Part shown: piece after piece, positions 17,485 to 25,438 of the stretch | How positions within the stretch are numbered: the stretch's first letter is position 1 | Layout: the number at the start of each line of letters is the position of its first letter | Source of the DNA: Ponticaulis koreensis DSM 19734 | GTDB taxonomy: Bacteria > Pseudomonadota > Alphaproteobacteria > Caulobacterales > Hyphomonadaceae | Direction: 5' to 3' | Assembly (NCBI RefSeq): GCF_000420665.1 | Contig: NZ_ATVJ01000001.1 | Location: 1,807,588 to 1,871,587, forward strand | DNA length: 64,000 nt | The notes under the pieces: model-generated | Told to the model about the DNA's origin: nothing | What the model saw: only the letters and a program-made list of their open reading frames with translations | Database searches by the model: none | Made by a program: the position numbers and the translations under genes

Positions 17485-19302
17485 TCAAGCGGCGCCTTTG
17501 ACCTTCGCGTCGGAGCCTTTTGTCGCTTGCTCTGTAAGCCATTCGCGGAAGTTTTTCATTGCGGGCTTCCAGTTGTTGATTGTGTCAGGCGCAAAGACTT
17601 TCGCAGTCGGATACCACGGCAGTTCACCTGTGCCGAGATAAGGCCAGGCATTCGGCGCGCCGATAATGGCGGTACGCGCACCAGAGCCTGCTGCAATGTT
17701 TGTCGTTGCGTTCATTGGGCCGACTACCAGATCAAGCGTGACGCAAAGTGCAGCCAGATCATCCAGATCGTCTTTCAGATTGATGCCTTCCATCTGGTGG
17801 ATTTTGACGCCGAACTCTTTCTCAGCGCGTTCAATATCTTCCGCGCATTCGCCATACTGCAGGTTCACCCAGACAACGCCTTCGGTTTTCAGCGTGTCCT
17901 TCCACTGCGTGAACGGAGAATAGTATTTCGAACGCTTCGCCGTCATCAGCATGGACTTCCAGAGGATGCCGGTTTTGAGGCCCGGGCCGAGCTTGGCCAG
18001 TTCGCTTTTCCAGTGCTCAACACGTTCCGGATCAGGTGTGAGGAACCCACCTTCTGTCGGGAAGTCTTTGATATCTGTACGCAGAGCACGCAGCACGCTG
18101 GCCATTGGTGCCCAGAAATCATAGGTGTCCCAGTCGGTGATCAGAGGACAGCCACGAAGTGGTATGGCGTTGGAGCGAACCGTAGAGTGCTTGGTGACTT
18201 TCGCTGTCGGGAAGGAGCGCTGCATCAGCGCTTCCAGACGCGGCACCACACCGATGGTCAGTGAGCCTTCAGGGCCGAGCCGGTCAATAAGATCGTGGCC
18301 CATATTCAGGAACATGACTTCGTCGCCGAGACCTTGCTCGCCTACGACGAGGATCTTCTTTCCTTCCAGCGGTTCGCCATCCCATTGCTTCAGAGGAATG
18401 GAATACGAGGTCGCACCGCCATAGCGTGGGTTGTTGCGGCATTCATATGCGTCCCACGCTTTGTCGAGCTGACCTGAACCGATGAGGGAGATCGCAATCG
18501 CGTGCTCGGTTTCCGCGCGCTCATTTGCGGGCATGACGCCGAGATCGAGCGCTTTTTGAAGATAGTCGAGCGCGACGTCGTGGCGGCCCTCTGTCGCGCG
18601 GCAATAGCCGATATTGTGATACGCGCGCGCAAGGTTCGGCTCCAGCTGAAGCGCCTGCTCATAGAACAGAACCGCATTGTCGAATTCAGTCTGCTCCATC
18701 ATGACGGTGCCGAGCGAGTTCCACAGAAGCGAGCTTTCCTGATTCTCGTAAATCGCGGCACGCAGCACTTCGATCGCGCTTTCAAATTCGCCTTTATCGC
18801 GCAGAACACAGGCGAGGTTGTTCGGGCCTTCTACATGGTTCGGCATCATGCGGCAGAAAATACGGAAGAATTTTTCTGCGACGTCATAAAGGTCCATGCG
18901 CCAGGCCAGCAGGCCGAGGTTCTGATAGATCTCCGGCTCTTCCGGCGAGAGCTGAAGCGCGCGCTCATACATGCCGAGCGCAAGGCTCGCGACGCCGAGC
19001 TTATCGAGTGCGATAGCTGTAATATGGCAGGCGAGGGCGAGGTTCTCGTCAATATTGACGGCTTGCAGGCCAAGCTGCGCTGCCTCGCGGTATTTTTCTT
19101 CATTAATAAGACGAACGGCGCGCTTCATCAGCGGCATAGCCTTACGCAGCTTATCGTCTGACTTGTTATTCTTATAGCGAAGAACCGTTTTCAGCGCCTG
19201 ACTCTTGGCTGCATCGCCCAGGGCGTCAGCCGGCATTGGATTGGCGAGAGGGGCCGCGTCCAGCGCTTGATCGAGAGTTGTGTTCTGGGTGGCGTCTGTC
19301 AT
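17485..19302 (-). CDS. flmG: TPR-glycosyltransferase, flagellin modification protein FlmG
   Basis: 605 residues in two modules. Residues about 55-280 are tandem TPR helices (for example AYHNIGYCRATEGRHDVALD). From about 315 on is a GT-B/OGT-like glycosyltransferase with GEQGLGDEVMFLNM near residue 320 and a donor-binding C-terminal half (LDLVVGPMNATTNIAAG). This is the architecture of Caulobacter FlmG, whose TPR part binds flagellins and whose transferase part adds a nonulosonic acid. Position supports the call: it is divergent from flbT-flaF and next to the flagellin array. Older literature names a TPR gene of this region flbA. The donor sugar probably comes from the cluster at 30.4-35.7 kb. 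Confidence 0.82.
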   Translation of the reverse strand: MTDATQNTTLDQALDAAPLANPMPADALGDAAKSQALKTVLRYKNNKSDDKLRKAMPLMKRAVRLINEEKYREAAQLGLQAVNIDENLALACHITAIALDKLGVASLALGMYERALQLSPEEPEIYQNLGLLAWRMDLYDVAEKFFRIFCRMMPNHVEGPNNLACVLRDKGEFESAIEVLRAAIYENQESSLLWNSLGTVMMEQTEFDNAVLFYEQALQLEPNLARAYHNIGYCRATEGRHDVALDYLQKALDLGVMPANERAETEHAIAISLIGSGQLDKAWDAYECRNNPRYGGATSYSIPLKQWDGEPLEGKKILVVGEQGLGDEVMFLNMGHDLIDRLGPEGSLTIGVVPRLEALMQRSFPTAKVTKHSTVRSNAIPLRGCPLITDWDTYDFWAPMASVLRALRTDIKDFPTEGGFLTPDPERVEHWKSELAKLGPGLKTGILWKSMLMTAKRSKYYSPFTQWKDTLKTEGVVWVNLQYGECAEDIERAEKEFGVKIHQMEGINLKDDLDDLAALCVTLDLVVGPMNATTNIAAGSGARTAIIGAPNAWPYLGTGELPWYPTAKVFAPDTINNWKPAMKNFREWLTEQATKGSDAKVKGAA

Positions 19303-19347
19303 GTGGCGCTCCGGTGATTGCGTTTATACCGAATTGCCACGGTCTCT

Positions 19348-19396
19348 TTAAGAAACGGCTAACTTCGAATTACTCCATCTAAAACTTGCATTAACC
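19348..19396. promoter_or_regulatory. CtrA-like sites between flmG and flbT
   Basis: TTAA-GAAACGG-CTAA at 19348-19362 is one base from the TTAA-N7-TTAA CtrA box, and TTAACC lies at 19391-19396. Both are in the 140-bp divergent promoter region of flmG and flbT. Cell-cycle control of both units is plausible but inferred. Confidence 0.45.
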
Positions 19397-19442
19397 TCAT
19401 GGAGGTAAAACCAGTCTGAATGTTTACTGGCTGGAGGACACC

Positions 19443-19880
19443 ATGCCGCTTAAATTGTCGCTGAAACCTGGCGAAAAATTCGTTGTAAACGGCGCTGTCA
19501 TTCAAAATGGCGATCGTCGCGGTGTTCTGCTTCTGCAGAACAAAGCGTCTGTTCTACGTGAAAAAGACATTATGCAGCCGCACGAAGCAGATACGCCTGC
19601 GAAGCGCATCTATTTCCCGGTTATGATGATGTATCTCGATCCTTCAGACGTCTCGAGCCAGTACGAAGAATTTGTGGTGAGAATGACGGAATTCATGTCC
19701 GTCATAAAAAATCCTGATATCCTCAAGGAATGCATTTCCTGTTCCAAGGATGTGATGGCGGGTCAATATTATAAGGCGCTTTCAAGGTGCCGGAACATTA
19801 TGTCATACGAAGAGGAGCGCTTGGGGCATGTCCATCAAGGCGTATCAGCAGACAGCACGCCGGACCGAGAATCCGCGTGA
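19443..19880 (+). CDS. flbT: Flagellin synthesis regulator FlbT
   Basis: A 145-residue protein matching FlbT, which in Caulobacter binds flagellin mRNA leaders and represses flagellin synthesis until hook assembly is complete. Recognisable segments are [14 protein letters not shown] at the start, then [10 protein letters not shown] and [21 protein letters not shown] precedes the ATG. Its last 53 bases overlap flaF, its functional partner. It is immediately followed by flaF and lies about 2 kb before the flagellin array. Confidence 0.93.
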   Translation: MPLKLSLKPGEKFVVNGAVIQNGDRRGVLLLQNKASVLREKDIMQPHEADTPAKRIYFPVMMMYLDPSDVSSQYEEFVVRMTEFMSVIKNPDILKECISCSKDVMAGQYYKALSRCRNIMSYEEERLGHVHQGVSADSTPDRESA

Positions 19881-20178
19881 AATTGAGTATCGCCTCTTTG
19901 CTCAGGTAACCGCCGCGCTCGTCGAGGCAGAAAAAACCGGCAAGAGCGATCTCCATAAGCTCATGGACGCGCTGGACTGGAACCGACGGGTCTGGTCTGC
20001 GCTGTCTCTGGACTGTGCGAATCCGGACAACGGATTGCCAGCTCAGCTGCGTGCCAGCATTATTTCTCTGTCGATTTTCGTCAGCAAGCATACCTCAGCG
20101 ATTATGCGTGAAGACGAAGACATTCAGGATCTGATCGATATTAACCGACTGATCATGCAGGGACTGAACGGCGAATAG
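19828..20178 (+). CDS. flaF: Flagellin synthesis regulator FlaF
   Basis: A 116-residue FlaF protein, required in Caulobacter for flagellin translation and secretion and counteracting FlbT. The family pattern is clear: [15 protein letters not shown] near the start, then [15 protein letters not shown] and [16 protein letters not shown]. Its start codon lies inside flbT, so translation is coupled. It ends at a hairpin that also carries the next gene's ribosome site. Confidence 0.93.
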   Translation: MSIKAYQQTARRTENPREIEYRLFAQVTAALVEAEKTGKSDLHKLMDALDWNRRVWSALSLDCANPDNGLPAQLRASIISLSIFVSKHTSAIMREDEDIQDLIDINRLIMQGLNGE

Positions 20179-20222
20179 GGGCGTGCCCTTTCGTCATCTT
20201 TGCCCTGCGCCTAAACCGAGCT

Positions 20223-20254
20223 AACCTCCCTTAAAATATACGGGGAGGTTTTTT
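20223..20254 (+). terminator. flaF terminator overlapping hydrolase ribosome site
   Basis: AACCTCCC (20223-20230) pairs with GGGAGGTT (20243-20250) and runs into TTTTTT, a good intrinsic terminator for flbT-flaF. The GGGGAGG arm lies seven bases before the next ATG, so it is also that gene's ribosome-binding site. Confidence 0.7.
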
Positions 20255-21034
20255 ATGAGCCGCAGACTGCTTCTGATTCATGGCGTTGGATGCGCTGGCA
20301 GCGTCTGGACGCCGATGCGCCGCTTTTTGGAGCGTGCAGGCTGGACCTGTGAGGCGCCAACGCTCTTCCCCGAATATCGACTGGCTGAGAACCCGCCCGA
20401 TGAGCTGAATAAGCTCGGGCTGGACGATTACATCACCGCTATGTCGGAGGAATGTCGCCGCATTCGTGAAGAAACAGGCGAAAAGCCGGTGGTGATCGGG
20501 CACTCTATGGGCGGTCTGATTGCCCAATCGCTCGTGGAAATGAATATGACCTCTGGCGGTGTGTTTCTGACGCCCGCCCAGCCGCGCGATTGTCATGCCG
20601 TAACGCCTGCTGTGGCGATCACATTCCTGAACATTGTCTTGTCGCAGAACCGCTCCAAGGCGCATAAAGTCTGGAAGACAGGTTTCAAATGGGGCGTTCT
20701 GAATTGTGTGCCGCGCGCCCGTCACGATGAAATCTACGCAACCGCGCTTTATGATTCAGGCAAAGTGTATGGAAATCTGGCGGACGGGATCGTTATCCGC
20801 GAAGAACGCTTTCAGGTGCCAACGCTGACAATTGCCGCCAGTAAGGACAGGGCAACGCCAGCTAAAGCCATCCGGAAAATGAAGGACAAATACGCCAGAG
20901 CACCTGTGCCCGGTGATTTCCGCGAATACGAAAATCACGCGCACTGGATTTTGGACGAGCCAGGTTCAGAGCAGGTCGCGACAGATATTCTGGACTGGCT
21001 CGAGCTTAAAGTCGGCGAGCCTGCTAACGCCTGA
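20255..21034 (+). CDS. Alpha/beta hydrolase
   Basis: A 259-residue alpha/beta-hydrolase. The oxyanion turn is LIHGVGCAG near residue 8 and the nucleophile is S84 in GHSMGG. An acidic residue in SKDRATPA and the His in ENHAHWI near the end complete the triad. There is no signal peptide, so it is probably cytoplasmic. Substrate and pathway are unknown. Its ribosome site is buried in the preceding terminator hairpin. It abuts a convergent rhodanese gene with no spacing between the stop codons. Confidence 0.83.
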   Translation: MSRRLLLIHGVGCAGSVWTPMRRFLERAGWTCEAPTLFPEYRLAENPPDELNKLGLDDYITAMSEECRRIREETGEKPVVIGHSMGGLIAQSLVEMNMTSGGVFLTPAQPRDCHAVTPAVAITFLNIVLSQNRSKAHKVWKTGFKWGVLNCVPRARHDEIYATALYDSGKVYGNLADGIVIREERFQVPTLTIAASKDRATPAKAIRKMKDKYARAPVPGDFREYENHAHWILDEPGSEQVATDILDWLELKVGEPANA

Positions 21035-21505
21035 TCAGTCTTCCTCGTCCGCTGACGGAACGTATTGAAGTGTACCCATACGGTTTTCAATGGTTTGACC
21101 GGCTTCAACCCATGAGGTGACACCGCGGTGTGCGCTGACATTTGTGTATCCGATGTCTTGCAGGATTTTCGTCACCACAGCTGCGCGAATTCCGTGCGAG
21201 CAGGTGACAATGATTTCCTGATCTGCGTCCGGTGCGAGTGATCCGATCCGGAATTCTACGACGCCACGCGGAACCGACTGCGCGCCAGCAATGTGACCGG
21301 CCTCGTATTCGGCTGCAGTCCGCACATCGATCAGGACCAGATTTTCATTGGCTTCCATACGGCTGATCAAATCGTCATTTGAAATATGATCGACGCCGGC
21401 CGTCATGCGTTCGCGGATTTCGTCCGCTGTCATCAGGTCGGCTGCATACGCCGGTCCGGCAAAAATGGCGAGCAGTGATACTGAAACGAGAGCCTGACGG
21501 ATCAT
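21035..21505 (-). CDS. Periplasmic rhodanese-like protein
   Basis: 156 residues. A signal peptide (about 1-21, ending AYAA) precedes a single rhodanese domain with LIDVRTAAEYEAGHI and the catalytic Cys102 in VTCSHGIRAA. The active-site loop is therefore intact, allowing sulfur transfer or a sulfane-binding role in the periplasm. The start at 21505 is chosen over a longer frame because GGAGG lies upstream of it and a signal peptide follows. Confidence 0.85.
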   Translation of the reverse strand: MIRQALVSVSLLAIFAGPAYAADLMTADEIRERMTAGVDHISNDDLISRMEANENLVLIDVRTAAEYEAGHIAGAQSVPRGVVEFRIGSLAPDADQEIIVTCSHGIRAAVVTKILQDIGYTNVSAHRGVTSWVEAGQTIENRMGTLQYVPSADEED

Positions 21506-21597
21506 GGCGGTTCCTCCAATTATGTTTGTCGGGAAGCTATCATGGCTCCGGCCTTTTTCCATAGCAGATCGCAGGTTTGTGAAGGGTGAGGAACGAC

Positions 21598-21614
21598 CCG
21601 GCAAAGACTGCACC
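21598..21614. promoter_or_regulatory. FlbD (ftr)-like element upstream of flagellin 1
   Basis: CCGGCAAAGACTGCACC keeps only the left arm of the CCGGCAAT-N-ATTGCCGG palindrome seen before the other flagellins. Its centre is 123 bp from the -24 GG of the sigma-54 promoter, the same distance as for flagellin 2. On its own it would be a weak call; the conserved spacing supports it. The rest of the 314-bp gap before flagellin 1 shows nothing else clear. Confidence 0.5.
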
Positions 21615-21727
21615 ACAGGGCTGAACAGGCTCGGAAATCCCTGCCTATCCGCTGGTGACTTGTGTAGATATTTATAGAAAATTCAATGAAATAGGGGCTT
21701 TTCCGGTTAAGTTTCCATTTACCAAAA

Positions 21728-21742
21728 CGGCACGCCATTTGC
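21728..21742 (+). promoter_or_regulatory. Sigma-54 promoter of flagellin 1
   Basis: CGGCACGCCATTTGC has the -24 GG and -12 GC exactly ten bases apart, with GGCAC and TTGC both matching the RpoN consensus. It lies 78 bp before the start codon. Confidence 0.82.
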
Positions 21743-21819
21743 GCACGCGTATGCAGGACAAAATGTCCAGCTGACTAAAATGGTCAGAACAATACCTGCC
21801 AGAATGGAAGGAAACTAAA

Positions 21820-22650
21820 ATGGCTGCCCTTTCTGTAAATACCAACTACGGGGCGATGGTCGCCCTGCAACAACTGAACAGCACCAACATGGCTCTCAGC
21901 GGGACCCAAGAACGTATCAATACCGGGCTAAAGGTTGCATCGGCTAAGGACAATGGCGCTATTTACGCCATTGCTCAGGGCATGCGTGCAGACCTTTCCG
22001 GCTTTGGCGTTGTTCTTGACAGTCTCGACCGCACCGGGTCGACGGTGGATGTCGCAATCGCGGCCGGAAGTGCAATTTCCGACCTTCTCATCGATATGAA
22101 AGAGAAAGCGCTTGCTGCATCTGACGAAACACTGACTACGGCGCAACGAGCTGCCTTCAGCGAAGATTTCAAGGCGCTGCGTGATCAGATCGATACCATT
22201 GTCAGCAATGCTGAATTCAATGGCGTGAACCTGATCAACGGATCGACTGCAGAAATCACGGCATTTGCCGATGCTGATGGCAATTCTGTCATCACGGTGC
22301 AAGATGAAAACCTTTCTCTGGGTGGTGGCGTAGTGACGATCGCTGCGACGGCATCGCTCGACACAGCTACCAATGCTTCAGCTCTGGTCTCTACGATTGA
22401 AACATCGCTGACTAACCTGAACCAGGCGCTCGCGCGTCTGGGCACGTCTTCGAAGGCGCTCACGATTCACTCAGAATTCGTGACAAAGCTGCGTGATTCC
22501 CTCGAGAAGGGTGTCGGCCATCTGGTCGATGCGGACATGGCTAAAGAGAGTGCCAAACTTCAGGCTCTGCAGACGAAGCAGCAGCTTGGCGTACAGGCCC
22601 TGTCGATCGCGAACCAGGCTCCGCAGATCATCAACAGTCTGTTCCAGTAA
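21820..22650 (+). CDS. Flagellin 1
   Basis: A 276-residue filament subunit. The N-terminal D0/D1 region (VNTNYGAMVALQQLN, then RINTGLKVASAKDNGA) and the C-terminal D1/D0 region (LQALQTKQQLGVQALSIANQ) are classic. The middle is short, so the filament should lack large outer domains. The C-terminus ends LFQ, unlike flagellins 2-4, which end FFR. Substrate of the flagellar export system and, by context, of FlmG glycosylation on exposed Ser/Thr. It has its own sigma-54 promoter and terminator. Confidence 0.95.
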   Translation: MAALSVNTNYGAMVALQQLNSTNMALSGTQERINTGLKVASAKDNGAIYAIAQGMRADLSGFGVVLDSLDRTGSTVDVAIAAGSAISDLLIDMKEKALAASDETLTTAQRAAFSEDFKALRDQIDTIVSNAEFNGVNLINGSTAEITAFADADGNSVITVQDENLSLGGGVVTIAATASLDTATNASALVSTIETSLTNLNQALARLGTSSKALTIHSEFVTKLRDSLEKGVGHLVDADMAKESAKLQALQTKQQLGVQALSIANQAPQIINSLFQ

Positions 22651-22753
22651 GACCTTCAGTCGTAAATGGGGGAGGGATGTATTCCTTCCCCCTGCTACGG
22701 CCACCGAAAGTTGGAAACAATGCGTAAGAACACGCACACAGAAGCACAGGCGG

Positions 22754-22784
22754 CCGTCGGCGGAGAGATCCCCGGCGGTTTTTT
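22754..22784 (+). terminator. Terminator of flagellin 1
   Basis: CCGTCGG (22754-22760) pairs with CCGGCGG (22772-22778) with one wobble, followed directly by TTTTTT. Confidence 0.65.
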
Positions 22785-22794
22785 CATGGCCCGG

Positions 22795-22811
22795 CAGGCA
22801 GTAATTGCCGG
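22795..22811. promoter_or_regulatory. FlbD (ftr)-like element upstream of flagellin 2
   Basis: CAGGCAGTAATTGCCGG matches most positions of the ftr-like palindrome, with the right arm intact. Its centre is 123 bp upstream of the -24 GG of the flagellin 2 promoter. Confidence 0.55.
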
Positions 22812-22910
22812 GGGAGGAAAGTTTTGCCTGGTCGAAACTGCCTCATGGGAAAATTGCATCCTTTTTCGTAACATTTACATGCGTATTCACGGGGGCTGAC
22901 GCTTCATCCC

Positions 22911-22939
22911 TTAACCATTCTGTTTGGCATCGCGCTTGC
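22911..22939 (+). promoter_or_regulatory. Sigma-54 promoter of flagellin 2 with TTAACCAT
   Basis: TGGCATCGCGCTTGC (22925-22939) has GG and GC ten bases apart. TTAACCAT, a known CtrA half-site form, sits immediately before it at 22911-22918. The promoter is 76 bp before the start codon. Confidence 0.8.
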
Positions 22940-23014
22940 TCTTACTAGTCCGCAGGCAAAACGCCTGAGCGAGCAAAATGCACGCGTTACATAACCAGAA
23001 TGGAGATCGCTAAA

Positions 23015-23839
23015 ATGGCGAGCGTAAATACGAACTATGGCGCAATGGTCGCGCTGCAGCAGCTGAACTCTACAAACTCTCAGCTCGAAATGACTCAGAC
23101 CCGTATCAACACGGGCATGAAAGTCTCTTCCGCAAAAGACAATGGTGCTGTTTATGCGATCGCTCAGGGCATGCGCGCTGACGTTGCTGGCTATGGCGTT
23201 GTCACAGACTCACTTGATCGTTCAAGCTCTACAGTCGACGTTGCTATCGCAGCTGGCGAAGCAATCGGTGATCTCCTCATCGACATGAAAGAGAAAGCGC
23301 TTGGCGCAGCTGACTCTTCCCTGACTTCAAACCAGCGTGCTGCATTCAACGAAGACTTCAAAGCGCTTCGTGACCAGATCGCGACTGTTGTCTCTAACGC
23401 TGAATTTAACGGCGTGAACCTGATCAACAACTCTACTGCTAACATTGAGGCGTTCGCGTCTGCTGACGGTACATCCGTCATCACCGTTCTCGACGAGAAC
23501 CTGTCTCTGTCCGGCTCTATCGTCACGCTGACATCTACTGCTGTCATCGACACAGTCACAAAAGCGTCTACAGCTGTTTCTACAATCGAGACATCCCTGA
23601 CGAACCTCAACCAGGCGCTCGCGCGTCTCGGTACAGCGTCTAAAGCGCTCGGCATTCACTCAGACTTCGTCACGAAGCTTTCTGACGTGACTGAGAAAGG
23701 TATCGGCAACCTCGTCGATGCGGATCTCGCGAAAGAATCTGCGAAACTGCAGGCTCTGCAAACTAAGCAGCAGCTCGGTGTTCAGGCGCTCTCAATCGCC
23801 AACCAGGCGAGCGGTATCGCACTGTCCTTCTTCCGTTAA
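23015..23839 (+). CDS. Flagellin 2
   Basis: A 274-residue flagellin beginning MASVNTNYGAMVAL. An ATG five codons upstream is rejected because it lies in the ribosome site (GGAGATCGCTAAA). N- and C-terminal regions match flagellins 3 and 4 almost residue for residue, including the C-terminal ASGIALSFFR, while residues about 150-195 differ. Around the start the DNA is identical to flagellin 3 over about 100 bp except for one base, pointing to recent duplication or gene conversion. Confidence 0.95.
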   Translation: MASVNTNYGAMVALQQLNSTNSQLEMTQTRINTGMKVSSAKDNGAVYAIAQGMRADVAGYGVVTDSLDRSSSTVDVAIAAGEAIGDLLIDMKEKALGAADSSLTSNQRAAFNEDFKALRDQIATVVSNAEFNGVNLINNSTANIEAFASADGTSVITVLDENLSLSGSIVTLTSTAVIDTVTKASTAVSTIETSLTNLNQALARLGTASKALGIHSDFVTKLSDVTEKGIGNLVDADLAKESAKLQALQTKQQLGVQALSIANQASGIALSFFR

Positions 23840-23900
23840 GAAGCGACGACCTCTCAGAGGCAAACCAGTTAAAATATTGAAGGTGGCAGCCTTCATTCCT

Positions 23901-23928
23901 GCCGGGTCCCTAAGGGGCCCGGCTTTTT
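23901..23928 (+). terminator. Terminator of flagellin 2
   Basis: GCCGGGTCCC-TAA-GGGGCCCGGC forms a strong GC stem followed by TTTTTCTTT. Confidence 0.85.
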
Positions 23929-24004
23929 CTTTGCCTTGAATTCTGGATCGGAATTTTAAATTCTTCATATATATCAATGATTTGTAAAGGTGTAAAACTT
24001 CTGC

Positions 24005-24021
24005 CCGGCAATTATTGCCGG
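24005..24021. promoter_or_regulatory. FlbD (ftr)-like palindrome upstream of flagellin 3
   Basis: CCGGCAATTATTGCCGG is a perfect 8-1-8 palindrome and the clearest of the four copies. Its centre is 119 bp upstream of the -24 GG. By position and sequence it should be an upstream activator site for the sigma-54 activator FlbD. Confidence 0.7.
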
Positions 24022-24130
24022 TAGGCAGAAAAAGCGGGAGGTCGGAGAAACTTTAATAAAGTCTCCGTGCCGCGTTAATGTTTGAGGCCCTAAAAACCGG
24101 CTGAATCTATTTTTCTGTTAAGCACAGTTC

Positions 24131-24145
24131 TGGCCCGCCATTTGC
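24131..24145 (+). promoter_or_regulatory. Sigma-54 promoter of flagellin 3
   Basis: TGGCCCGCCATTTGC has GG and GC ten bases apart, 75 bp before the start codon. A TTAA lies 14 bp before the -24 GG, as at flagellin 4. Confidence 0.82.
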
Positions 24146-24219
24146 GAAGCCATTCTGCGGACAAAAGGTCCGTTCAGGCAAAAGGCCTGAGTTACATAAC
24201 CAGAATGGAGATCGCTAAA

Positions 24220-25044
24220 ATGGCGAGCGTAAATACTAACTATGGCGCAATGGTCGCGCTGCAGCAGCTGAACTCTACAAACTCTCAGCTCGAGACAACA
24301 CAGACCCGTATCAACACGGGCATGAAAGTCGCTTCCGCAAAAGACAATGGTGCTATCTACGCGATCGCTCAGGGCATGCGTTCTGACGTCGCTGGCTATG
24401 GCGTTGTTCAGGAATCACTCGATCGTACAAGCTCAACCGTTGATGTTGCTATCGCAGCTGGTGAAGCGATCGGTGACCTTCTCATCGATATGAAAGAGAA
24501 AGCGCTCGGCGCAGCTGATTCATCTCTGACGTCGAACCAACGCTCTGCATTCAACGAAGACTTCAAAGCGCTTCGTGATCAGGTCGCGACGGTTATCTCT
24601 AACGCAGAGTTCAACGGTGTGAACCTCATCAACAACTCTACAGCAAGCGTTGAAGCGTTCGCTGACTCTGATGGCGGTTCTGTGATCACAGTTCTCGACG
24701 AGAACCTGTCTCTGGGCGGTGCAATTGTTACGCTGGCTGCAACTGCGTCTCTCGACACAGTGACAAACTCTTCTGCAGCGGTTGGCACTATCGAGACATC
24801 TCTCACAAACCTCAACCAGGCTCTGGCCCGTCTCGGTACGGCGTCTAAAGCGCTTGGTATTCACTCTGATTTTGTCACGAAACTTTCTGACGTGACTGAG
24901 AAAGGTATCGGCAACCTCGTCGATGCGGATCTCGCAAAAGAATCTGCAAAACTGCAGGCTCTGCAAACCAAGCAGCAGCTCGGTGTTCAGGCGCTCTCCA
25001 TTGCCAACCAGGCAAGCGGTATTGCCCTGTCCTTCTTCCGATAA
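24220..25044 (+). CDS. Flagellin 3
   Basis: A 274-residue flagellin, the closest paralogue of flagellin 2 and near-identical in both terminal regions. The start MASVNTNYG follows GGAGATCGCTAAA; longer upstream frames would cover the promoter and are rejected. The central part (about 150-190) is Ser/Ala/Asp-rich and the main place of divergence. It has its own sigma-54 promoter and terminator. Confidence 0.95.
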   Translation: MASVNTNYGAMVALQQLNSTNSQLETTQTRINTGMKVASAKDNGAIYAIAQGMRSDVAGYGVVQESLDRTSSTVDVAIAAGEAIGDLLIDMKEKALGAADSSLTSNQRSAFNEDFKALRDQVATVISNAEFNGVNLINNSTASVEAFADSDGGSVITVLDENLSLGGAIVTLAATASLDTVTNSSAAVGTIETSLTNLNQALARLGTASKALGIHSDFVTKLSDVTEKGIGNLVDADLAKESAKLQALQTKQQLGVQALSIANQASGIALSFFR

Positions 25045-25094
25045 GGGAAGACCAAAAAAACGAAGACACAAAAGGCGTAAGACCTTTCATGACT

Positions 25095-25121
25095 GCCGGG
25101 CCCTTGTGGCCCGGCTTTTTC
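25095..25121 (+). terminator. Terminator of flagellin 3
   Basis: GCCGGGCC-CTTGT-GGCCCGGC is a perfect 8-bp GC stem followed by TTTTTCGTTT. Confidence 0.88.
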
Positions 25122-25207
25122 GTTTCTGACGCACGCACACGATCACCCGACGCGTGGCGGATAGATAAAATTTCAATAAAAACAATGGATGGATAGGCAA
25201 GATTAAC

Positions 25208-25224
25208 CCGGCAAATTATGCCGG
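25208..25224. promoter_or_regulatory. FlbD (ftr)-like palindrome upstream of flagellin 4
   Basis: CCGGCAAATTATGCCGG has perfect six-base arms. Its centre is 122 bp upstream of the -24 GG, consistent with the other flagellin promoters. Confidence 0.68.
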
Positions 25225-25256
25225 TCGGCAGGTTTGGTCGCCGCCTTCATGTCTTG

Positions 25257-25351
25257 CTAACCATACTGGAAATTTTGTTAACCATAGGAATTCAGCAGCC
25301 GCCGGAAATCCCGAAAATCACGCTTAACCATAAGTCTGGCCCAGCTTTTGC
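25257..25351 (+). promoter_or_regulatory. Flagellin 4 promoter: (C/T)TAACCATA repeats and sigma-54 site
   Basis: CTAACCATA at 25257, TTAACCATA at 25278 and TTAACCATA at 25324 form a triplicated CtrA-half-site-like motif ahead of TGGCCCAGCTTTTGC (25337-25351), an RpoN promoter with correct spacing. This is the most elaborated flagellin promoter of the set. Confidence 0.72.
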
Positions 25352-25438
25352 CTAGTCATATGCGGGAAGAATCCCAGTGAGCAAAAAGCTCAAGTGATGC
25401 CTGCGTGCAGGCAGTAAAGACCAGAAAGGATCGCTAAA

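Noticed and set aside
23000-23014. Upstream ATG as start of flagellin 2
   Set aside because: This ATG is part of the ribosome-binding segment that is identical before flagellin 3, and flagellins begin at MASVNTN.
24520-25071. Long minus-strand frames opposite flagellins 2-4
   Set aside because: They recur at the same place in each flagellin because the sense codons are constrained; the products are Arg/Cys-rich and not protein-like.
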